Of a stretch of 64,000 nucleotides of DNA, positions 43,045 through 51,713 are shown piece by piece. Each line of letters begins with the position of its first letter. The stretch's first letter is position 1. Both the position numbers and the translations under genes were made by a program. The DNA comes from Mycobacterium montefiorense (GTDB taxonomy: Bacteria; Actinomycetota; Actinomycetes; Mycobacteriales; Mycobacteriaceae), in NCBI RefSeq assembly GCF_003112775.1, contig NZ_BFCH01000002.1, positions 1-64,000 of the forward strand, in the 5' to 3' direction. The notes below the pieces were generated by a model. It saw only the letters and a list, made by a program, of their open reading frames with translations. It ran no database searches and was not told the origin of the DNA.

Positions 43045-43764
43045 CTACAGGTGACTGGCGACGAAGCTCGCACCCTGGCCCGTCATTCCGTTGACGACGT
43101 AGGAGGCGTGCGCCGCGCCGTCGTTGCCGCCGCCGCAGATCGGATCGCCGGGAGCGCACAGCTGCAGCGTCTTAGGCTGGTACAGCGGGCCGATGACGAT
43201 ATCCGGTGCGCCGTAATGCTCGAGGAACTGATTCGACGGCGTGCCGAACAGAATGACGGCCGCGACGTGGTTGGCGACGTCGGATGGCATCGGCGCCGGC
43301 ACCGACGCCGCAGGAACGTTCTTCGGGACGGCCGACGAGGTGACGAAACCGGCCACCGCCGCGCCCTGCGAGAAACCGCCCAGCACTTCCCGGGTCTTGG
43401 GGCAGCTTGCCGCCATCGACTCGATGTGCGAGGTGGCGTCCCGAATCCCGTCGATGAACGTCGCCGGGAAATCGGGGTTGCTGAAGTCGTTGCTGGCTGG
43501 GTAGTTCACCGGGTACACCGCCAGCGACCGGCCACCGATCTGCCCGCGCAGTGCGTCGACGAAGCCGGAACCGATGCCGCCGACACCGGGCGGCTCGCTG
43601 GTGCCACGGGGAAATACCAGGTCGACGTCGGGACACGGCTCGGCATCTGCCGACGGCGCGTGGCTGCTGAACAGGACGGCGGCCGTCATCAGCGCGGCGA
43701 CCCCGGCGGCCGCCGCCAGCTTGCGCATCCGAGTGTTGATCAACTTCACGACGTTCACCTTCAT
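43045..43764 (-). CDS. Secreted cutinase-like esterase (Culp/cut5-like)
   Basis: 239 residues from ATG 43764; the open frame extends to 43965. Signal peptide about residues 1-41 (A-A-A-A-G-V-A-A-L-M-T-A-A-V-L-F-S-S-H-A-P-S-A-D-A), then E-P-C44. Catalytic triad: S132 in G-G-F-S-Q-G, D207 in G-D-P-I-C and H219 in A-H-A-S-Y. Four cysteines (44, 121, 203, 210) suit the two conserved disulfides. It hydrolyses ester lipids outside the cell. The neighbour is Rv3725-like, which suggests the cut5 locus; this copy is uninterrupted. Confidence 0.9.
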   Translation of the reverse strand: MKVNVVKLINTRMRKLAAAAGVAALMTAAVLFSSHAPSADAEPCPDVDLVFPRGTSEPPGVGGIGSGFVDALRGQIGGRSLAVYPVNYPASNDFSNPDFPATFIDGIRDATSHIESMAASCPKTREVLGGFSQGAAVAGFVTSSAVPKNVPAASVPAPMPSDVANHVAAVILFGTPSNQFLEHYGAPDIVIGPLYQPKTLQLCAPGDPICGGGNDGAAHASYVVNGMTGQGASFVASHL

Positions 43765-43850
43765 CCCACCCAGTCGAGTCCAGGTCTCCCTTTTGTCTGT
43801 ATTCGATGCAGACGGCGATACGGATTGCCCAAACCGTGCATTCTCAATCG

Positions 43851-44351
43851 CTACCGGGGAACCAGGCGCAATACCGGGATCTTGCGGCCGATCGCCACGG
43901 TCGCGGCGCGGTAGTCGCTGTAGCCAGGGTACGAGCATTCGGCGAGGCCGTAGAGCCGCGCCCAATCGGCGGGATCGAGGACCTCCGCGGCCAGGAAGCT
44001 CTCCCCGCCCAATTCACAGTCGGGATGCGCTTTGAGGTTGTAGTACCAATTCGGGTGCGAGCTGCCGCCGAAGTTGGAGGCGATCGCGATCACGTCGCGG
44101 CCGTCGTGGAAGTACGAGATCTGGGCCTGACGTGGCTCACCGGTTTTAGCGCCCCTCATGTGCAGCGTCGCCGACGGCACAGCAAACATTCCCCACGACA
44201 CTTTATCGCGGGACACCCGCATCAGCCACGGATCGGTCTTCGCGGCGACGTGCTGGGCGAGGAATTTCCCCAGCCCACTACGAGCAAACTTCGTCATGGT
44301 GCGGTTGAAAGCCGAAACGTGGCGCTCCGGGTCGACATGGGGTAGCGACAT
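43851..44351 (-). CDS. Deazaflavin (F420)-dependent nitroreductase-family protein (Ddn-like)
   Basis: 166 residues. The Ddn/DUF385 split-barrel signature is present: L-H-M-R-G-A-K-T-G-E-P-R-Q-A-Q-I-S-Y-F, then I-A-S-N-F-G-G-S-S-H-P-N-W-Y-Y-N-L-K-A-H-P. The K-T-G-x-x-R motif binds the F420 phosphate chain. Such enzymes reduce quinones or nitro compounds using F420H2. No operon partner is apparent; the cutinase is about 90 bp downstream on the same strand. Confidence 0.87.
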   Translation of the reverse strand: MSLPHVDPERHVSAFNRTMTKFARSGLGKFLAQHVAAKTDPWLMRVSRDKVSWGMFAVPSATLHMRGAKTGEPRQAQISYFHDGRDVIAIASNFGGSSHPNWYYNLKAHPDCELGGESFLAAEVLDPADWARLYGLAECSYPGYSDYRAATVAIGRKIPVLRLVPR

Positions 44352-44454
44352 GAAACGACGATAATCCCGACCTAGGGGTGCGCGGGTAGCTTCCGTGCAA
44401 CCTGCTTGCGGACCGGCTTGAGTGCCGGTGCCCGTTCTGCTTTCCCGAGAAAGA

Positions 44455-44497
44455 CGACCAGCAGGTTTACCGTTGGCTTCAGTAAACCTGCTGGTCG
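44455..44497 (-). terminator. Rho-independent terminator of the CsbD gene
   Basis: CGACCAGCAGGTTTAC (44455-44470) and GTAAACCTGCTGGTCG (44482-44497) form a perfect 16-bp stem with an 11-nt loop. On the minus strand, the hairpin starts 10 nt after the CsbD stop and is followed by TCTTTCT. This is an unusually good intrinsic terminator for a mycobacterium. Confidence 0.8.
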
Positions 44498-44507
44498 AGA
44501 GTGAAAG

Positions 44508-44681
44508 CTATTTCTTGAAGGCGTCCTTCACCTTCTCGCCGGCGTCCTTCAGGCTGGACTTGGCCTGATCGCCGCGGCCCTCATTCTTGGTGTCGTCGTC
44601 TCCGGTGGCCTTGCCGATGGCTTCCTTGGCCCGGCCGCCGAGGTCCTCGATTTTGTTCTTGATCTTGTCTTCGGCGCTCAT
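44508..44681 (-). CDS. CsbD-family small stress protein
   Basis: 57 residues from ATG 44681 (M-S-A-E-D-K-I-K-N-K). Strongly charged and helical with the CsbD pattern: K-I-E-D-L-G-G-R-A-K-E-A-I-G-K-A-T-G-D, K-N-E-G-R-G-D-Q-A-K-S-S-L-K-D-A-G-E-K-V-K-D-A-F. CsbD proteins are abundant general-stress (often sigma-B-type) proteins of unknown function. The gene ends in a strong terminator, in line with high expression. Confidence 0.88.
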   Translation of the reverse strand: MSAEDKIKNKIEDLGGRAKEAIGKATGDDDTKNEGRGDQAKSSLKDAGEKVKDAFKK

Positions 44682-44851
44682 GGTTTCGCTTCCTCCTCGC
44701 ACGATGTTGTTATCGATTCGGCTACCCCCGAACCGTCGACTTCAAAACCCTGCATCGAGATCGGGCCGCCGCCCGGCCGGAGCGGTTGCCCGCGTTACGA
44801 GGTCAGGCTGGCAAATAACCAGTTCGTCCATTCGGCATGGGATGGATCACA

Positions 44852-45028
44852 ATGGATCCCATGAGCACCGCAACGGTGGTGGCGATAGTCGTAGTGCTGA
44901 TGCTGCTGGGCCTCGGCATCGTGATCAATCAGCTGCTTCGGCTGCGCAAGTATTTGAACGAGTCGCCTCCCGGGCATTTGCCTGGTGCGGATGTCGGTGA
45001 GCCTCCAGAACGCGATCTGCCCGAATGA
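44852..45028 (+). CDS. Small single-pass membrane protein
   Basis: 58 residues from ATG 44852 (44837 and 44861 are alternatives). One membrane helix near the N-terminus (A-T-V-V-A-I-V-V-V-L-M-L-L-G-L-G-I-V-I) is followed by basic L-L-R-L-R-K-Y and an acidic, proline-rich tail. GGGATGG precedes the start. No known family is recognised. The helix and the codon use support a real gene. Confidence 0.5.
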   Translation: MDPMSTATVVAIVVVLMLLGLGIVINQLLRLRKYLNESPPGHLPGADVGEPPERDLPE

Positions 45029-45133
45029 TTTTCTGGCCTCTGCTCGACTGATAGCTTCGTTCTGATAATCGCACCTCATCGGCGAGGGGCCGCTCCGGCG
45101 GTTGCTGCCGATGCGCACAAGCCCGGGGGCACC

Positions 45134-46435
45134 ATGACACCGTCGACACTGCTCGTAACCGACGACGGCTTGCCGCCCGGTGTGTCGGGCGCCGCCGATC
45201 CGCATTTCGCGAACGTCGTCAAAAAATTTGCCCAGCAGTTCCCGGGGCGGCGTCTGGGCGGGGGAGCGCTGAGCGTCTACGTCGACGGCATTCCCGTCGT
45301 CGACGTCTGGACGGGGTGGGCGGACCGGGACGGCACCCAGCCCTGGACCGCCGACACCGGCGCGATGGTGTTCTCGGCGACCAAGGGCGTCGCCTCGACG
45401 GTGATTCACCGGCTGGCCGATCGTGGCCTGTTGTCCTACGACGACCCGGTCGCCGAGTACTGGACGGAGTTCGGGGCCAACGGCAAGGACGAGATCACGG
45501 TTCGCGACGTGCTGCGGCACCGATCCGGGTTGTCGCATCTGCGTGGGGTGACCAAGACGGATTTGATGGATCACCTGGCGATGGAGGAGCGGCTTGCCGC
45601 GGCGCCCGTCGATCACCTGCGGGGTGTGCAGGCCTATCACGCGCTGACGTACGGCTGGCTGCTGTCCGGGCTGGCCCGGGCGGTCACCGGCAAAGGCATG
45701 CGAGAACTGATTCGTCAGGAGGTCGCGCGTCCGCTCAACACCGACGGCCTGCATCTCGGCCGCCCGCCGGAGGGCTCGCCCACCACGCCGGCGCAGATCC
45801 TGATGCCGCAGAAAAGAATCATGCCGACCCCGGTGCTCAACTTCATTGCGCCGCGGGTGGCCAACATGCGGTACTCGGGCGCGCTGGGCGCCATGTACTT
45901 CCCGGGGATCATGTCGCTGATGCAGGGGGACACCCCGTTTCTGGACGGTGAGATCCCCGCAGCCAACGGCGTGGTCACCGGTCGCGGCCTGGCCAAGATG
46001 TATGCCGTGCTGGCCAACGGCGGCCGCATTGACGGCAAGAAGTACCTGTCCGAGGAGTTGGCACGCGGGCTGGCCGGGCAAGCTCGAATCAAGTGGCCGG
46101 ACGCAAACATGGTGGTGCCCATGCCTTTTCACCTCGGCTACCACGAGTCGCCGGTGCCGGGTCTGTTGCACGGGTTCGGCCACGTGGGCCTTGGCGGGAC
46201 GCTGGGTTGGGCCGACCCCGAGGTCGGCGGCTCATTCGGCTACGTGCACAACCGGTTGCTGACGTCCCGGGTGTTCGACATGGGCTCGTTCGCCGGATTG
46301 GCGGGTCCGCTGCGATCCGCGATGGAGGCCGCCCGTCACCAGGGCCCGATCGAGGTGCCCCAGCTGGGTGCGGCCTACGCCAAACCCGCCCGGCGCCGGG
46401 CGGCCACGCCGGCCAGGGCCGCGTCGGGGGACTAG
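45134..46435 (+). CDS. Serine hydrolase / class C beta-lactamase-fold esterase (LipL-like)
   Basis: 433 residues. The S-x-x-K nucleophile motif is S-A-T-K in M-V-F-S-A-T-K-G; the Tyr motif is in Y-H-A-L-T-Y-G-W-L; the late H/K-x-G-type region is G-H-V-G-L-G-G-T. It is very like mycobacterial LipL (Rv1497) in F-P-G-R-R-x-G-G-G-A-L-x-V-Y-x-D-G, V-H-N-R-L-L and length. LipL-type enzymes are esterases with weak beta-lactamase activity. It is convergent and overlaps the DapB-like stop by 4 nt. Confidence 0.87.
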   Translation: MTPSTLLVTDDGLPPGVSGAADPHFANVVKKFAQQFPGRRLGGGALSVYVDGIPVVDVWTGWADRDGTQPWTADTGAMVFSATKGVASTVIHRLADRGLLSYDDPVAEYWTEFGANGKDEITVRDVLRHRSGLSHLRGVTKTDLMDHLAMEERLAAAPVDHLRGVQAYHALTYGWLLSGLARAVTGKGMRELIRQEVARPLNTDGLHLGRPPEGSPTTPAQILMPQKRIMPTPVLNFIAPRVANMRYSGALGAMYFPGIMSLMQGDTPFLDGEIPAANGVVTGRGLAKMYAVLANGGRIDGKKYLSEELARGLAGQARIKWPDANMVVPMPFHLGYHESPVPGLLHGFGHVGLGGTLGWADPEVGGSFGYVHNRLLTSRVFDMGSFAGLAGPLRSAMEAARHQGPIEVPQLGAAYAKPARRRAATPARAASGD

Positions 46436-47487
46436 ATCTTCGCGAAGCCGCGCGGGAGCGTCAGCGGAAGATCGGCATAGGTGGCGATTCCGGGCGCCGC
46501 GGCGACAACGGCGGGGATCGCGTTGATGGCGGGCACCGCCGTCATGATGTGGCCGAGGTCCATGAATTCCTCGAGCGTCGTGGCCTCGAAGTAAGGCGGC
46601 GGCAGGAAGCCGACCTTGGTCGTCACCGTCGGCTGCCCGTCGATCTGGATGACCCAGCCGTCCTGCTCGATCTGCCAGTCCGGCTCGAGGGTCTGACCCT
46701 TTTTCCACCGCACGTTGAGGTCGATCAGGGTCTTGCCGTTCACGATGCCCTGCCAGCTGATGTAGGTGCCCGCGACGTGTCCGGCCGGGATCGTCCACGA
46801 CGCCATTTCCAGGTCGGCCGTGGTCTGGGCGAACTCAGCGACGCATTTGACCTCGTCGAGTTCGACGCCGAGCGCGTCGGCCACCAGCCGCACCGCTTCG
46901 CCGAAGATCGCGGTCCCCTTGGCGGCCATCGCCGGCAGGTCCGGGTGGTCGATCGGCTGACCGAAGCCCACCGGCTTCTCGGTCTCGGGCGAGTCGTAGA
47001 ACGTGGTGTCGGCAGCCTCGTTGACGGTGACCTTGTCGATCCGGTTGCACACCATCGCCGAGACGATCGCCAGCAGTTCGGCGAAGCCGGGGCTGACCCC
47101 GGAGCCAAAGATCGTTGACCCGCCCTTCTCGCAGGCCTCGAGGATGCGGTCGCGGCCCTCGCCCAGGTTGTGCCCGGTGATGAAGGACGCCGTGGTCACC
47201 ACGTTGACTCCCGCGGACAGGATCTGCACCAGCTCGTCAACGCTGATCCACATCGGGTTGTAGACGACGCAGTCCGGTTTGAGGGCAAGCAGTGCGTCGA
47301 CGTCATTGGTGGCGGCGACCCCGAGCGGAGCGATGCCCACTAATTCGCCGGCGTCCCGCCCGACCTTCTCCGGCGACCAGGCAAAGCATCCGACCAGTTC
47401 CAGGATGGCGTTGTCGGCGATCGACTTGAGCGAGCTCTTGCCCACGTTCCCGGTGTTCCACTGAACGACTCGATAGTTGTTTGGCAC
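46432..47487 (-). CDS. DapB-like NAD(P)-dependent oxidoreductase
   Basis: 351 residues from GTG 47487; the open frame extends far upstream without homology. Rossmann motif V-Q-W-N-T-G-N-V-G-K; further V-V-Y-N-P-M-W, G-V-N-V-V-T-T, G-S-G-V-S-P-G-F, and C-terminal A-I-P-A-V-V-A-A-A-P-G-I-A-T-Y-A-D-L-P. Paralog of the gene at 12849. The role is not known; no operon partner apart from the possible unit starting at 48640. Confidence 0.82.
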   Translation of the reverse strand: MPNNYRVVQWNTGNVGKSSLKSIADNAILELVGCFAWSPEKVGRDAGELVGIAPLGVAATNDVDALLALKPDCVVYNPMWISVDELVQILSAGVNVVTTASFITGHNLGEGRDRILEACEKGGSTIFGSGVSPGFAELLAIVSAMVCNRIDKVTVNEAADTTFYDSPETEKPVGFGQPIDHPDLPAMAAKGTAIFGEAVRLVADALGVELDEVKCVAEFAQTTADLEMASWTIPAGHVAGTYISWQGIVNGKTLIDLNVRWKKGQTLEPDWQIEQDGWVIQIDGQPTVTTKVGFLPPPYFEATTLEEFMDLGHIMTAVPAINAIPAVVAAAPGIATYADLPLTLPRGFAKI

Positions 47488-47516
47488 TCGCTCAGCATAG
47501 GGGTTCTTAGTGGGGC

Positions 47517-48640
47517 TTAGTAGGCGGATTCGGAAGCCAAAATCTCGGCCAGAAATGCGTCCGCGGGCGGCCGGTCCAGGCGGGCGTGCACCCAGCGGCG
47601 GATCCGTTCGCGGGTGTCGCGGGGCTCGGCCGTGTCGGCTCCGACGATCACCGCGGTCTGCGACCAATCGTGATCCCAGGCCGCGGATTCGGTCAGCGGC
47701 CGCGCCTCGGCGTCGAGAAGGGGAAGGGTCGCGTGGCCATCGCCGTCCAGCACCCCGGCCCCGCTGACGGCTCCGGACTGCAACCGCACCGGGACACCGG
47801 TGGCCGGGTCGGGTCCGACAATCGCCGCCCGCACCACGGCGGCGACCCCCGCCTCGACCGTCCACTCGACGGTGTCTTCGCCCGCATCGAAGATCGCGGG
47901 GGGCACCGCGGTCCAGTTGACGGATGCGATGCCCCTGGCGATTTCAGTCGCGCCCCTGGGCCCGCGCCGGCACCGGCGGCTAGCGCGTAGTCGTCGCGCC
48001 GTTCGCTCGGCATCGCTGGTTCGCTAGCCGAATCATCAAGAACGGCAAGCAGTTCCGCCCACGCGTCGTCGTCCACGCCGATCTCTTCGGCAAGCCCGGC
48101 ACCGGCACGTACCAGGTCCGCGATGCGCGGATCGTCGCTGCGGACATGGGTGAACAACGCCGCGGCATGCGGCGCCAGCAACTCGGCGGCATCCGAATCC
48201 AGCGTGTCATCGGTGAAGAAGCCCTGCGCCCCGACGGTCAGCAGCGCGATCTCGACGTCGAGCAAGGCACGATCCAGGCCGGCGATGCCGTCCTGGCGGC
48301 TCGCCGGCCACCAGCGCCGCAGCCAATGCCCGATGGCCAGCCGGCGCAGCGGATCCATCGACCCCGCCACGATGTCGACGCCGGTGAGCTCGATGCTGGT
48401 CGCGCCGTCCATCGCGGCCGCGGCACCCGCCAGCGCGACATGCCCGGCTTCGCCGAACACCCGCCAAAGCCAGTCGGTGCGGGACAGATCGGTGAAGGTG
48501 ATCCGGGCTCGCCCGTCGCCGGACGGATCGTCGACCGTCCAGGACAGCACGGCGCCGCTGACTTCCAGCACCGCGGCCAGCGGTGACTCGGGGCTAACCG
48601 GTCCGAGGGTCCAAAGGCCGGAATCGGCAACCAATTTCAT
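47517..48640 (-). pseudogene. Protein of unknown family beside CHAT module, frameshifted
   Basis: Frame 1 starts at ATG 48640 (M-K-L-V-A-D-S-G-L-W), overlapping the previous stop by 4 nt. Frame 2 carries the C-terminus to 47517 (I-A-S-V-N-W-T-A-V-P-P-A-I-F-D-A-G-E-D-T-V-E-W ... L-A-E-I-L-A-S-E-S-A-Y). They join between 47941 and 47980, at a C/G run (CGCCCCTGGGCCC); one base seems to be missing. Corrected length 374 residues. The N-terminal part is beta-rich with W-L-W-R-V-F-G-E-A-G-H, the middle is helical. I recognise no domain. Coupled to the upstream unknown gene and probably functionally linked to it. Confidence 0.65.
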
Positions 48641-49956
48641 CGGGCCACCTGCAATTCCAGCATCGACTTGATCCGCTGGCGGTGATCGAGGCTCACCGAG
48701 CGCGCGACGCCCTCCAGTAGCGACCGCATCTCGTCGACGTTTTCGCAGGGCTCCTGCCACACGTCGCGCCCGTGCAGCCGGGCCCACAGCCGGCTCAGGT
48801 AGGGCGGCGCGTACGCGGCCAGGTCGTCGACCACTTGTCGCTGCCGGGGATGGATCGGGCCGCCCTCGGCGAGATAGCGCCGGGCGTGCAGCACGTACGC
48901 CTCCTTGCGCAGCCGCGCCTGGATCTGCGCCGCCAGCGCGTAACGGCTTGCCACGGCTCGGTCCAGCGGCGCCAGCTCGACGGCGACCTCGATGCCGGCT
49001 ACCAGCGTGGCTTGCTTGTCTTCGGATAGCAGCCCCCACGGCGCGCAGGCGCGGTCGACCTCCTCTTCGCAGAGCAGCGGGATGTCGGGCAGGGCGTCGC
49101 GGTCCAGGGCGCGACGCAGGGTCGCCCGGACCCGGTCCACCACAGTGCGATCCAGCGGACGGTCGCCGTCCGCCCCGCCGGCAATGGGTGGAGGACGTTG
49201 CGGTGCAACCGAACTCAGTCCCAGCCCGACGATCGACCAGGGCAGCTCTGCCGATCCGACACGGGCCAGGGCACCCAGGTTGTACGGGGTGGTGTCGCTG
49301 ATCATGGCCTCCCAGACCCGCTGCCGGGTGGTCGCGGCACGGTGCCCGTGAGCGGGCCCGAGCACGGTGGGAAGCTCAGCCAGGAACGGACCCGTCACCG
49401 TCTCACCTGCCCGCACGTCAGCCCAACTGCCTTCGAGCTGATCGGTCAGGGCGGCCACGACATCCGCACTGGCCACGTAGTGGTGCAGGACCTCGATACC
49501 GGCACGGTCGCGGCCCTGGTGTATCTCACCGAGGATGGTGGCCGCGGTCTCCCGATCTTCGGGCGCCGGTGAGCCTTTGGTGACCGCGAGTTCGAAACAC
49601 GCCGGGAAGTAGAGCTCCTGGGCGTTTCCGGCGCGGATCCGCTGCCTGCGCCGCTCGAGCTTGAGAACCGCGAACCATGCTGCGGTGGAGCGTAATTCGG
49701 ATGCACCGCCGATGATCAGTTCATGCATCGCCGCGGCGGTATCCGGGGCGACCACCGGGGCCGAATACTGCGGGTTCGACCGCAACCGCAGAACCAACGG
49801 GTCGATGATTCGCTTGACGGTCCGGGTCAGCGGACCGCCATCGTCACTGCTGAGCACCTCGACGCCGGGCCCGATGGCCCGCCACGCCTGGTCAATCACC
49901 GACCGGCGTGGATGGCCTGCTGCCACGGCGGTGGCCAGCTGCGGATCCGCGCTCAT
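48637..49956 (-). CDS. Protein of unknown family beside CHAT module
   Basis: 439 residues from ATG 49956, largely helical. Segments such as W-F-A-V-L-K-L-E-R-R-R-Q-R-I, I-L-G-E-I-H-Q-G-R-D-R-A-G-I-E-V-L-H-H-Y-V and L-R-K-E-A-Y-V-L-H-A-R-R-Y look like a helical repeat or scaffold. No catalytic motif, signal peptide or membrane helix. A possible -10 (TATCCT on the minus strand, 49963-49968) lies 6 nt before the ATG, so the message may be leaderless. Its stop overlaps the next gene (ATGA). The frame continues upstream to 50196 but without support. Confidence 0.65.
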   Translation of the reverse strand: MSADPQLATAVAAGHPRRSVIDQAWRAIGPGVEVLSSDDGGPLTRTVKRIIDPLVLRLRSNPQYSAPVVAPDTAAAMHELIIGGASELRSTAAWFAVLKLERRRQRIRAGNAQELYFPACFELAVTKGSPAPEDRETAATILGEIHQGRDRAGIEVLHHYVASADVVAALTDQLEGSWADVRAGETVTGPFLAELPTVLGPAHGHRAATTRQRVWEAMISDTTPYNLGALARVGSAELPWSIVGLGLSSVAPQRPPPIAGGADGDRPLDRTVVDRVRATLRRALDRDALPDIPLLCEEEVDRACAPWGLLSEDKQATLVAGIEVAVELAPLDRAVASRYALAAQIQARLRKEAYVLHARRYLAEGGPIHPRQRQVVDDLAAYAPPYLSRLWARLHGRDVWQEPCENVDEMRSLLEGVARSVSLDHRQRIKSMLELQVAR

Positions 49957-50039
49957 CAGCACAGGATAGGGGCTTTCGGAAGATACCGGCAGCCAAAAAG
50001 TTGGGTTCGGTAGCCGGCCGGCACGCAGATCCTTGTTGC

Positions 50040-50354
50040 ATGAACAAGCTGAGGACATTGCTGGCGGCCGTCGAGCGTCTCGCGTTCTGGCGGCACCCGA
50101 ATGCCGAAGGTCGTACTGTCGGCGTCGGTACCGTGCGCGCGGTCGCCGGTCAGCGACAGGTTTTCGTTGAAGTGGTGGCCGTATCGGGTGAGACATTCAT
50201 CGGCAGATTGGCGCGCAGCGGGGACGGTCCCGACGTGTCGACGCTGCGGCCCGGCCTTGTCGTTCTGGTGGCCTTCGATCCGGCTGCCCGCGAGGAACTT
50301 TCGTTGCCCGACGATGTATTGGCGGTACACGCGTCGTGGTTGGCCGCGGTCTGA
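50040..50354 (+). CDS. Small protein of unknown function within the CHAT locus
   Basis: 104 residues. After a short helical start (L-R-T-L-L-A-A-V-E-R-L-A-F-W-R) the rest looks like a small beta-barrel: T-V-G-V-G-T-V-R-A-V, Q-V-F-V-E-V-V-A-V-S-G-E-T-F-I-G-R-L and G-L-V-V-L-V-A-F-D-P-A-A-R. It lies on the strand opposite to the CHAT and unknown genes, divergent from the 48637 gene and nearly touching the CHAT stop. Family not recognised. Confidence 0.6.
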   Translation: MNKLRTLLAAVERLAFWRHPNAEGRTVGVGTVRAVAGQRQVFVEVVAVSGETFIGRLARSGDGPDVSTLRPGLVVLVAFDPAAREELSLPDDVLAVHASWLAAV

Positions 50355-50357
50355 GTA

Positions 50358-51713
50358 CTAGCGCGCGCCGTCGACGGCGAAACTGACCAGTGCGCCCCAA
50401 TACAGCGGGCTGGCCGCGTGGTTTCCATCGCGCCAGCGCCGCATCTGCTCGCGCTGCCATCGGTTCACCGCACAGCCCGCATCGTCGCCTTCGTGGGCGC
50501 GGTCGACGGCGGCGACGACATCGGTCATCGGATCGGCGTCCGTACTGGCAAATTGACGGTAGGCGGCCGTGGTAGGCAGCGACCACAGCGTGGCAGTGAC
50601 AAGCTGTGCGCCACCTAGAATCATCGCCGCCACCAAGCCGGTCGCTTCGTCGAATCGATAGTCGCCGCCCGACCCGCAGGCCAGCAGGGCCACCCGGGGA
50701 GGCATCGGCAATCGCAACGCCATTAGGTCCGACGCCGTCAGCGGACGGTGGTCGCCGATGGTGTCGGCATCGCCGCGACTCGCCGCCGTACAGGCCAGGT
50801 GCAGGGCCGCGCGGTCGGCCTGGGCGGCGTGATCTGGCTGCGCGTCAGCAGAACTCGCGTGACCGACGTAGAGCAGCCTGCTCGGGTGCTGGGCCAGCAA
50901 GTTGGCCAGCCAGGTGCGGTCGGCATCCTGCCGGCGGAACAGTTCGACCGCCCCGTCGACCGCGGGGAGCGTCGCTCGTCGCTTGATCAGTTCGGCAAAG
51001 TGTTGTGCCAGTGGGGTTTCCGTCGAAGGTCTGCCCAGCACCGACCCGAGTGCGGAGTCGGGGCGCTGTCCGGGCACCCGAGGGTCGAGGACCAGCACCG
51101 GCGGGCCGTCCTGGCGGGCGTCCCATCGTGCCGGGGTGCGGGGCGCGTGCATGATGTTCGCCGGCACCGCCATCAGCACGTCCACCAACTCCATCAGCCG
51201 ATGGCCGTCGGTGTGTTCGCCGATATTCGCAAGTTGCCAGGGGATCCGGGCCGCGACTCTTCCGCTTGCCGTGATGGCGTCCTGGCGGGCGCGCACCAGT
51301 TCCTCTTTGCTCGGTCCCGATGTCGGCACCGCGAGCAGCCCCCAGGGGACGCGGGCCAGCCGCGCGCTGGGGGCCACGAACAGCGTGGCGCGTGGCGAGG
51401 ACACACACTCGTTCAGTAGCTGCCAGCCCTGCGTCGAGATCAGCAGCACACCTAGAATGTAGGCGACGGTGAGCTCGGCGTCCGGATTCGCGAAAGGCCC
51501 GGTGGCCAAGGCTCTTTCGATCGCATCGCGCCTGCTCTCGCTGCCGTACGGCTCGGGGATGGCATCGGTCAGTTCTTCGATCGCGGCCAGCAGCAGGGGC
51601 TCCTCCACCACCCAGGTGACGGTCCGGGCCGGCTGCCCGATGATCCGCAAGCTGCCGTAAGTGGCGATCCCGAGGTCGGCGTAGCGCAGGACGAGAGTCA
51701 GCCGGTCGCTCAT
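50358..51713 (-). CDS. CHAT-domain (caspase-like) cysteine protease
   Basis: 451 residues from ATG 51713. The C-terminal half is a CHAT domain: L-L-Y-V-G-H285-A-S-S-A (catalytic His) and V-A-L-L-A-C346-G-S-G-G-D-Y (catalytic Cys), followed by A-T-L-W-S-L-P and the closing P-L-Y-W-G-A-L-V-S-F. The N-terminal 190 residues include P-W-G-L-L-A-V-P, also common in CHAT proteins. CHAT proteases are caspase relatives, usually linked to TPR sensors and to cell death or defence. The start overlaps the TPR-type gene stop (ATGA, 51710-51713), so the two are made together. Substrate not known. Confidence 0.85.
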   Translation of the reverse strand: MSDRLTLVLRYADLGIATYGSLRIIGQPARTVTWVVEEPLLLAAIEELTDAIPEPYGSESRRDAIERALATGPFANPDAELTVAYILGVLLISTQGWQLLNECVSSPRATLFVAPSARLARVPWGLLAVPTSGPSKEELVRARQDAITASGRVAARIPWQLANIGEHTDGHRLMELVDVLMAVPANIMHAPRTPARWDARQDGPPVLVLDPRVPGQRPDSALGSVLGRPSTETPLAQHFAELIKRRATLPAVDGAVELFRRQDADRTWLANLLAQHPSRLLYVGHASSADAQPDHAAQADRAALHLACTAASRGDADTIGDHRPLTASDLMALRLPMPPRVALLACGSGGDYRFDEATGLVAAMILGGAQLVTATLWSLPTTAAYRQFASTDADPMTDVVAAVDRAHEGDDAGCAVNRWQREQMRRWRDGNHAASPLYWGALVSFAVDGAR

